Positions 60,113 to 64,000 of a DNA stretch of 64,000 nucleotides are shown here, piece after piece. Source of the stretch: an uncultured Ruminococcus sp. (GTDB lineage Bacteria; Bacillota; Clostridia; Oscillospirales; Acutalibacteraceae). Location of the stretch: assembly GCA_958403905.1 (NCBI GenBank), contig CATXZD010000004.1, positions 116,600-180,599 of the forward strand. Reading direction: 5' to 3'. Under the pieces are notes generated by a model. That model was given only the letters and a program-made list of their open reading frames with translations. It did no database searches and was not told the DNA's origin. Numbering within the stretch: the stretch's first letter is position 1; the number at the start of each line of letters is the position of its first letter. A program made the position numbers and the translations under genes.

Positions 60113-60913
60113 TTACACACAACCAAAATCCAACGACAAACTATCAAATGTTTCTGATATTTCATCTGTAGTAATGCCAATATATTTTGCTGTAGTGGCT
60201 GTATCTGAATGTCCGAATATCCTCATAAGGATAACAAGAGCCTTGTTTTTATCCTGTGCATTATGCCATATCCAGTAGCCAAAAGTCTTTCTCAAACTAT
60301 GGCTACCGATATTTTGCTTAATCCCAGCTTCTTTAGCAACCTTATCTATGATATTCCAAATTGTAGCTTCTTTGATACTGTCTGTGCCTTCTCTTGACTT
60401 AAACAACAAATCATTTAAATCTTCATAAGGATATGCAGACAAATAATTCATAATCGCTTTCTTAGTTGTATCATTAAAGAAAAGAGTAACAAATTTATTA
60501 TACTTCTTTTGTTTCTTCGGCTGAATGGTATAGCAATCTTTGAAATTTCCGTCATTATCAAAAAAGAATGACCAGCGTAATGTTCTTAAATCCGAAGCAC
60601 GAATACCAAGATGGATACCGAGAACAAACAACAGTTTATTCCGATAAGCTATCTGCCGATCCTCATTGTTAGTAGCCGACTCAATTCTGTTATCAAGTAC
60701 AGAATAAACAGCTTTCAATTCTTCTTCGGTACGAAAAGCATATACTTCAGAGGATTTTCCAGTTTGCTTGTTACAGCGTGTCTTTTTTACTGTACCGTTC
60801 TTATTATACTTAACAGGTTTTACTACTGCTCCATTCTCAATTAAAGTGAGTTTATGTGTATTCTCAACCTTTGGAGCAGTATTTGATTTTCCATAGTAAT
60901 AATTATTAGCCAT
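60113..60913 (-). CDS. Second tyrosine recombinase (YopP-like)
   Basis: About 266 residues. HLGIRASDLRTLRW carries the first Arg, GSHSLRKTFGYWIWH the His-x-x-Arg, RIFGHSDTATTAKYIG the His and the likely Tyr nucleophile. So the catalytic set seems complete, unlike its neighbour. It lacks the long N-terminal arm domain of the integrase. ATG 60913 is taken, though upstream starts exist. In SPbeta the similar YopP lies next to the repressor YopR. It may act in lysogeny control or dimer resolution rather than integration. Confidence 0.75.
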   Translation of the reverse strand: MANNYYYGKSNTAPKVENTHKLTLIENGAVVKPVKYNKNGTVKKTRCNKQTGKSSEVYAFRTEEELKAVYSVLDNRIESATNNEDRQIAYRNKLLFVLGIHLGIRASDLRTLRWSFFFDNDGNFKDCYTIQPKKQKKYNKFVTLFFNDTTKKAIMNYLSAYPYEDLNDLLFKSREGTDSIKEATIWNIIDKVAKEAGIKQNIGSHSLRKTFGYWIWHNAQDKNKALVILMRIFGHSDTATTAKYIGITTDEISETFDSLSLDFGCV

Positions 60914-60937
60914 ATTATACACCATCACTTTCTAATG

Positions 60938-60964
60938 TTTGTAATTAAATTGTATTATTACAAA
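60938..60964. repeat. Inverted repeat upstream of the second recombinase gene
   Basis: TTTGTAAT (60938-60945) and ATTACAAA (60957-60964) with an 11-base loop, directly after the stop of the 108-aa gene and ahead of the recombinase start. Operator or weak terminator. Confidence 0.5.
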
Positions 60965-61291
60965 TTATTTTCTTCCATACAGTTTATCCAACCGTTCTTT
61001 GTTTTCTCTATTTAATCGTTCCATCCAAGAGTTAATATCTTCACCCTCATGACAACTATAATCAGGCTGTGCAGCTTTTTGTCTGCGCTCATATTCATCA
61101 TCACTCAGATAGTATTTGCCGTTCTCCAAGTTCCTCTGTACTTGCTCAGGTGAAATGTTAGGATCGAGTTTATCAGAGTTCATCAACTCTTTATTTCTCC
61201 AATAACTTGCTGGAATTGTAGGTCTGCGATTTTCCTTGATTACGTCTTTTGCAAGAAAAGCTCCAGATATTAATGTTAATAAAAAACTCAT
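60965..61291 (-). CDS. Small protein with N-terminal membrane segment (108 aa)
   Basis: LLTLISGAFLAKDVI (about 3-18) is a short hydrophobic helix; the rest is hydrophilic with many charged residues and a Trp-containing SYWRNKELMNS motif. No family recognised. It sits behind promoter P4 and one copy of the recurrent motif, in front of the recombinase and repressor genes. Confidence 0.55.
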   Translation of the reverse strand: MSFLLTLISGAFLAKDVIKENRRPTIPASYWRNKELMNSDKLDPNISPEQVQRNLENGKYYLSDDEYERRQKAAQPDYSCHEGEDINSWMERLNRENKERLDKLYGRK

Positions 61292-61314
61292 TATGTCCTC
61301 CTATTCATTTAATT

Positions 61315-61333
61315 TTAACATATAGACTTTTTA
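61315..61333 (-). repeat. Recurrent leader motif, copy 8
   Basis: AAAAAGTCTATATGTTAA on the coding strand, 24 nt upstream of the 108-aa gene and about 20 bases after the -10 box of P4. Confidence 0.65.
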
Positions 61334-61345
61334 TTTGACAAGACA

Positions 61346-61375
61346 ATAATACCACAGTAATTATTACCTTGTCAA
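61346..61375 (-). promoter_or_regulatory. Promoter P4
   Basis: TTGACA (61370-61375), 18 bases, TATTAT (61346-61351) on the minus strand. It is unlike P1-P3 in flanks but also has the recurrent motif between its -10 box and the gene. Confidence 0.7.
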
Positions 61376-61428
61376 TAGTTTTTAAAAAGTTTTATGAAAA
61401 ATTTTCCACTTATAAAAATCATATTTTA

Positions 61429-61629
61429 TTACCAAAACCACAAAGGCTCTCCACCATAACAACACGAATACCCTTCTTTATTTAATTCGTTAGAATATTT
61501 CCTCATAAATTTTTCTGCACCTTTGCGTGTTAAGAAATAGTGATTTTCCATTGTCGTATTATCTTTAGGATTTGTTACCTGAAAATTCCAAATAATAATA
61601 TGTGGTACAGGGAATGATCTTATTTTCAT
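61429..61629 (-). CDS. Small phage protein (66 aa)
   Basis: IIIWNFQVTNPKDNTTMENHYFLTRKGAEKFMRKY: a beta-hairpin and helix typical of small phage proteins. Overlaps its upstream neighbour by four bases (ATGA). Function unknown. Confidence 0.55.
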   Translation of the reverse strand: MKIRSFPVPHIIIWNFQVTNPKDNTTMENHYFLTRKGAEKFMRKYSNELNKEGYSCCYGGEPLWFW

Positions 61630-61976
61630 TCTGTTTCCCTCTTTTTTCTACCAATAACTAAACACTTACTATGACTAAATAATAATAGTAATCCAATAGG
61701 CAAAGTAATAATAGAAAATGTCATATCCGTACCCTTGAACATAATTCCAACTATAATAGTACCAACTACCATAATTAAGCCTATGAGCTTCTGAATAGTA
61801 AAGTATTTAGCTCTTGCAATCTTCTTGTTGTACTCCGCAGCTTTACGCTGTCTTTCTCTCCGTCTACAGTCTACAGCATCACTTGCCATCTCCCGCCTAA
61901 TCTGATATTCAAAATCTTCTAAATCTATGTAGTGCCAATTTGTGTTGTCTTTATGATAAGTTAGAGTATTATCCAT
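61626..61976 (-). CDS. Small membrane protein (116 aa)
   Basis: A charged N-terminal half with an Arg/Lys-rich helix (DAVDCRRRERQRKAAEYNKK), then two hydrophobic segments (about 66-83 and 89-104). Likely membrane-inserted with a cytosolic N-terminus. No family recognised. Confidence 0.6.
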   Translation of the reverse strand: MDNTLTYHKDNTNWHYIDLEDFEYQIRREMASDAVDCRRRERQRKAAEYNKKIARAKYFTIQKLIGLIMVVGTIIVGIMFKGTDMTFSIITLPIGLLLLFSHSKCLVIGRKKRETE

Positions 61977-62213
61977 TAGTAAGCCTCCTTATCTCTTTTT
62001 ATACCCTCAGAACAAAACCCGTCTTCAGGCATAACAAATTGATTAAAAATTCTTGTACATACAATCCTTGCAGTGTACAATTTCGTACACATTAGCTGTG
62101 GGTTGCCTCTGCACAAAATTAATAGCCTCACCAAACTCAATTTTACTTTCAGTAACACAATATTTCTTATCAAGAAAATCTCCGATAAGTTTATCTGCAT
62201 CAATATATCTCAT
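61976..62213 (-). pseudogene. RYIDAD-type zinc-binding phage protein gene, frameshifted
   Basis: From ATG 62213 the frame reads MRYIDADKLIGDFLDKKY and VHCKDCMYKNF, then a stop; in the next frame NQFVMPEDGFCSEG and a short end complete the usual CKDC ... C family pattern. Removing one base from the five-base run at 62045-62049 joins them. Related to the intact gene at 45807. The N-terminal 57 residues could still be made. Confidence 0.75.
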
Positions 62214-62545
62214 TACTCACACTCCCAAATGTATTCGTAACCTAATAATATTTTTCGCAAACGAGGTTCTTCATCGGTATCAACTCTTATAGAATATTGC
62301 CTTGCTGTATCTAAGTCCTGTTCTGCATTTTTTAATGCTTTCTCAGCCTCTTTATATGCTTGTTTATATATCGGTAAATAATATCCTTTTGAGTAACCCT
62401 CACCTTCTAATTGTGAAATATAACCATCGAGATTATAATCTGTAACTATAGTAGAGGTTTCAATTCTACCATCTACAATAGTAATTATGTGATAACTGCC
62501 TGTATATGCCGATTCAATAATATACTGTTTCTTTTTTGGCTTCAT
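62213..62545 (-). CDS. Hypothetical phage protein (110 aa)
   Basis: YIIESAYTGSYHIITIVDGRIETST gives a beta-rich start; a Glu/Ala/Lys helix (KQAYKEAEKALKNAEQDL) follows. Start overlaps the stop of the 309-aa gene (ATGA). Function unknown. Confidence 0.55.
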   Translation of the reverse strand: MKPKKKQYIIESAYTGSYHIITIVDGRIETSTIVTDYNLDGYISQLEGEGYSKGYYLPIYKQAYKEAEKALKNAEQDLDTARQYSIRVDTDEEPRLRKILLGYEYIWECE

Positions 62546-63471
62546 TTTTCCTCCTGTTCTAATTTCTCAATGATATTATTATAATCGTTGTTCATATCTT
62601 CAATATTACTCTTAATTGCCGATATGCTTCTGTATGTACCTTTTTCAATATAGTCCTTGTGCCTTTTAAGACTTCTGTATAATCTTGCATACTTGTACAT
62701 AACTCTATCAACCTTTATACACTCATCATCCAAAATCAATTGTGCCAATCTTTGTTTTAAAATAACTATTTTATGTTCAATTTCAGCCGTTTCCTCCGTA
62801 CAGTCATAGACTTTAGCTTCATTCAGTCTTTTCTCCGTCTTGTATGCCCTTAATTCGTTTTCTAATTCCGACTTGAATTTTGGTAACCAATAACCTGATT
62901 TATCAAGCGGATTTTCAATAATTTCGAATTGTTTATTAATATAGAATATTTTATTGCCCTGTTTAAAATTGCCAGACGAAAAACCGCCTTTTGTTCCGTC
63001 CTGAAATCTCCATTTAGTATATTCTCCAACGGCTTCTAATCTTTCAGAATAGTTAATTTTCTTTTCTGCATAAACCTTTGTGGAATATTCTTTTTTCTGA
63101 ATAACAACATAATACTTATCTGTATTATGTTTTCTTGTTTCTTCAAAATTTCCAACACTATCAAAATAATCTAAATTAAATTTATATAAACATCTTTCGC
63201 ACATACCAAAACGAACAAAGGATTTAATTTCAACTACATAGAATTGTTTATTATCAAAATAATCCAGCTCTTTAGTCATCAACAAAATAGCCGTTGTATC
63301 TGTTGTATCAATATTCTGTTCTTTGCACTGCTTTTTGATACTATTCATTGTGAATTTTCCGTCACCTGAAACAATATCAAAAGGCTTTTCAAAGTCAAAA
63401 CCTTTTATGTAGTGTAATCCTGCTAACACCTTTTTGTTAATTGATAATATTTCTTTTAATGCTTTAGTCAT
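62542..63471 (-). CDS. Hypothetical phage protein (309 aa)
   Basis: The N-terminal half includes FVRFGMCERCLYKFNLDYFDS and alternating strands; the C-terminal half is a long coiled coil (about 200-309) with many Lys, Glu and Arg. No enzyme motif seen. The TGA stop overlapping the next ATG shows that TGA is a true stop in this phage. Confidence 0.55.
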   Translation of the reverse strand: MTKALKEILSINKKVLAGLHYIKGFDFEKPFDIVSGDGKFTMNSIKKQCKEQNIDTTDTTAILLMTKELDYFDNKQFYVVEIKSFVRFGMCERCLYKFNLDYFDSVGNFEETRKHNTDKYYVVIQKKEYSTKVYAEKKINYSERLEAVGEYTKWRFQDGTKGGFSSGNFKQGNKIFYINKQFEIIENPLDKSGYWLPKFKSELENELRAYKTEKRLNEAKVYDCTEETAEIEHKIVILKQRLAQLILDDECIKVDRVMYKYARLYRSLKRHKDYIEKGTYRSISAIKSNIEDMNNDYNNIIEKLEQEEK

Positions 63472-63491
63472 AGCTATTTCTCCTCGTATAT

Positions 63492-64000
63492 TTAGTAATT
63501 TTCAGCCATCTTTTTATTACAGAAAAAGTGAAAACCTGTCGAACATTCATTATCGCTCAAATCAAAATCATCAACAACAACCTCGTCACCAATAAAATAT
63601 GTTGTAGTTCTATCCCATATAGAAATACCGACTTTTTCTCCTGCAAAATCACCAATAATATCAACAATTTTTGCCTTGTTAGTGCGGCACTTTCCACGCA
63701 TAGCACCCCTAATTTCTGCATCTTTTGGAATAGTAGCAACGACAATTACTCCTCCAACACATTTTTTATAAACTAATTCTGGCGGCTCAATAGTTCTAAT
63801 TGCAGGAATTTTAATACCTCTTTGTTTATAGTAGTTCATTGCAGCCTGACGAACATCGCAATCCTCGTCTTTAAGCCAACGCTCAATAATATCAAGTGGC
63901 ACATCTTTTCCGTTACAAGCGTTCATTGCAGCCTGACGAACTCTCCAATCCTCGTCTTTAAGCCAACGCTCAATAATATCAAGTGGCACATCTTTTCCGT
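63492..64000 (-). CDS. HEAT-like tandem-repeat protein with DUF5758-like C-terminus, cut by the window end
   Basis: The visible C-terminal part begins with near-identical 29-residue repeats (PLDIIERWLKDEDWRVRQAAM) and ends with a domain holding CRTNKAKIVDII, GDEVVVDDFD and NECSTGFHFF, the same ending as in the pentapeptide protein at 56.6 kb. Thus the C-terminal domain occurs twice in the phage, once after pentapeptide repeats and once after HEAT-like repeats. The N-terminus with further repeats lies beyond 64000. Function unknown. Confidence 0.7.
   Translation of the reverse strand, partial: GKDVPLDIIERWLKDEDWRVRQAAMNACNGKDVPLDIIERWLKDEDCDVRQAAMNYYKQRGIKIPAIRTIEPPELVYKKCVGGVIVVATIPKDAEIRGAMRGKCRTNKAKIVDIIGDFAGEKVGISIWDRTTTYFIGDEVVVDDFDLSDNECSTGFHFFCNKKMAENY
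63835..64000. repeat. Tandem 87-bp repeats coding for 29-residue units
   Basis: The unit starting at TTCATTGCAG (63835) recurs at 63922, an exact 87-base period with only a few mismatches, and continues past the window end. Near-identity at the DNA level indicates recent expansion. Confidence 0.85.

Noticed and set aside
58840..61000. Arbitrium (AimR/AimP) communication genes expected in an SPbeta-like phage
   Set aside because: No TPR-rich AimR-like protein of about 380 residues and no short exported peptide gene were found in this region.
63835..64000. CRISPR-like periodicity at the right edge
   Set aside because: The repeats are 87 bp long, in frame and contiguous without spacers, and code for 29-residue protein repeats.
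7040..64000. tRNA genes or a tRNA attachment site
   Set aside because: No cloverleaf or CCA-ended segment was seen by eye near the integrase or in the accessory region. The far prophage end is not in the window.

Overview
The window holds two unlike parts. Positions 1-7040 are host chromosome of an anaerobic low-GC Gram-positive, most likely a clostridium of the Ruminococcaceae/Oscillospiraceae kind. This rests on a 6S-like RNA end, gpsA, a PqqD/S26-peptidase/nucleotidyltransferase cluster, and groES-groEL under a perfect CIRCE operator. From about 7.1 kb to the right edge the DNA is visibly more AT-rich, nearly every gene is on the minus strand, and the content is that of a large temperate phage. 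The left junction lies between the groES promoter and the integrase stop (about 7040-7122). The right end and all structural, packaging and lysis genes must lie beyond 64 kb.

Phage layout: 7.1-8.6 kb integrase and excisionase. 8.6-18 kb nucleotide kinases, a ThyX-like protein, dUTPase, four adenine-type methyltransferase genes, a membrane-anchored SleB-like hydrolase and small proteins. 18.1-20.9 kb an anaerobic ribonucleotide reductase operon (nrdD, nrdG, glutaredoxin and a tiny ferredoxin:thioredoxin-reductase-like protein). 21-39 kb a nearly complete replication block: NAD ligase, RecD2-like helicase, DnaE polymerase carrying a 432-residue intein, RecB/Cas4-like nuclease, primase, DnaB-like helicase, RecA-fold ATPase, and a large putative ssDNA-binding protein. 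39-58 kb a dense field of small accessory genes: two C5-cytosine methyltransferases, a phosphoesterase, two sigma-like proteins, cysteine desulfurase plus PP-loop protein, HD hydrolase, SprT-like protease and macro domain. 58.3-61 kb a putative lysogeny switch: a catalytically degenerate recombinase-fold protein resembling the SPbeta repressor MrpR/YopR, a second recombinase resembling YopP, and a plus-strand small RNA whose promoter overlaps a divergent one. 61-64 kb small proteins and a tandem-repeat protein cut by the window edge.

Three things tie the phage region together. An intergenic motif (reading about AGTAAA[CT]CTATAT[AG]TTAA on the coding strand) recurs at eight places, 21-32 nt upstream of start codons. 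Three near-identical promoters (TTGTTA-17-TATAATAAA) precede the repressor-like gene, the glutaredoxin-nrd operon and a basic-protein gene next to the replication block; the last two carry the motif just downstream of the -10. Nine accessory loci are broken by single-base frameshifts or stops, while the replication and nrd core is intact. This fits a prophage losing its accessory genes, or scattered sequencing indels.

No tRNA, CRISPR array or insertion sequence was seen. All family names come from reading motifs by eye; no database search was run.
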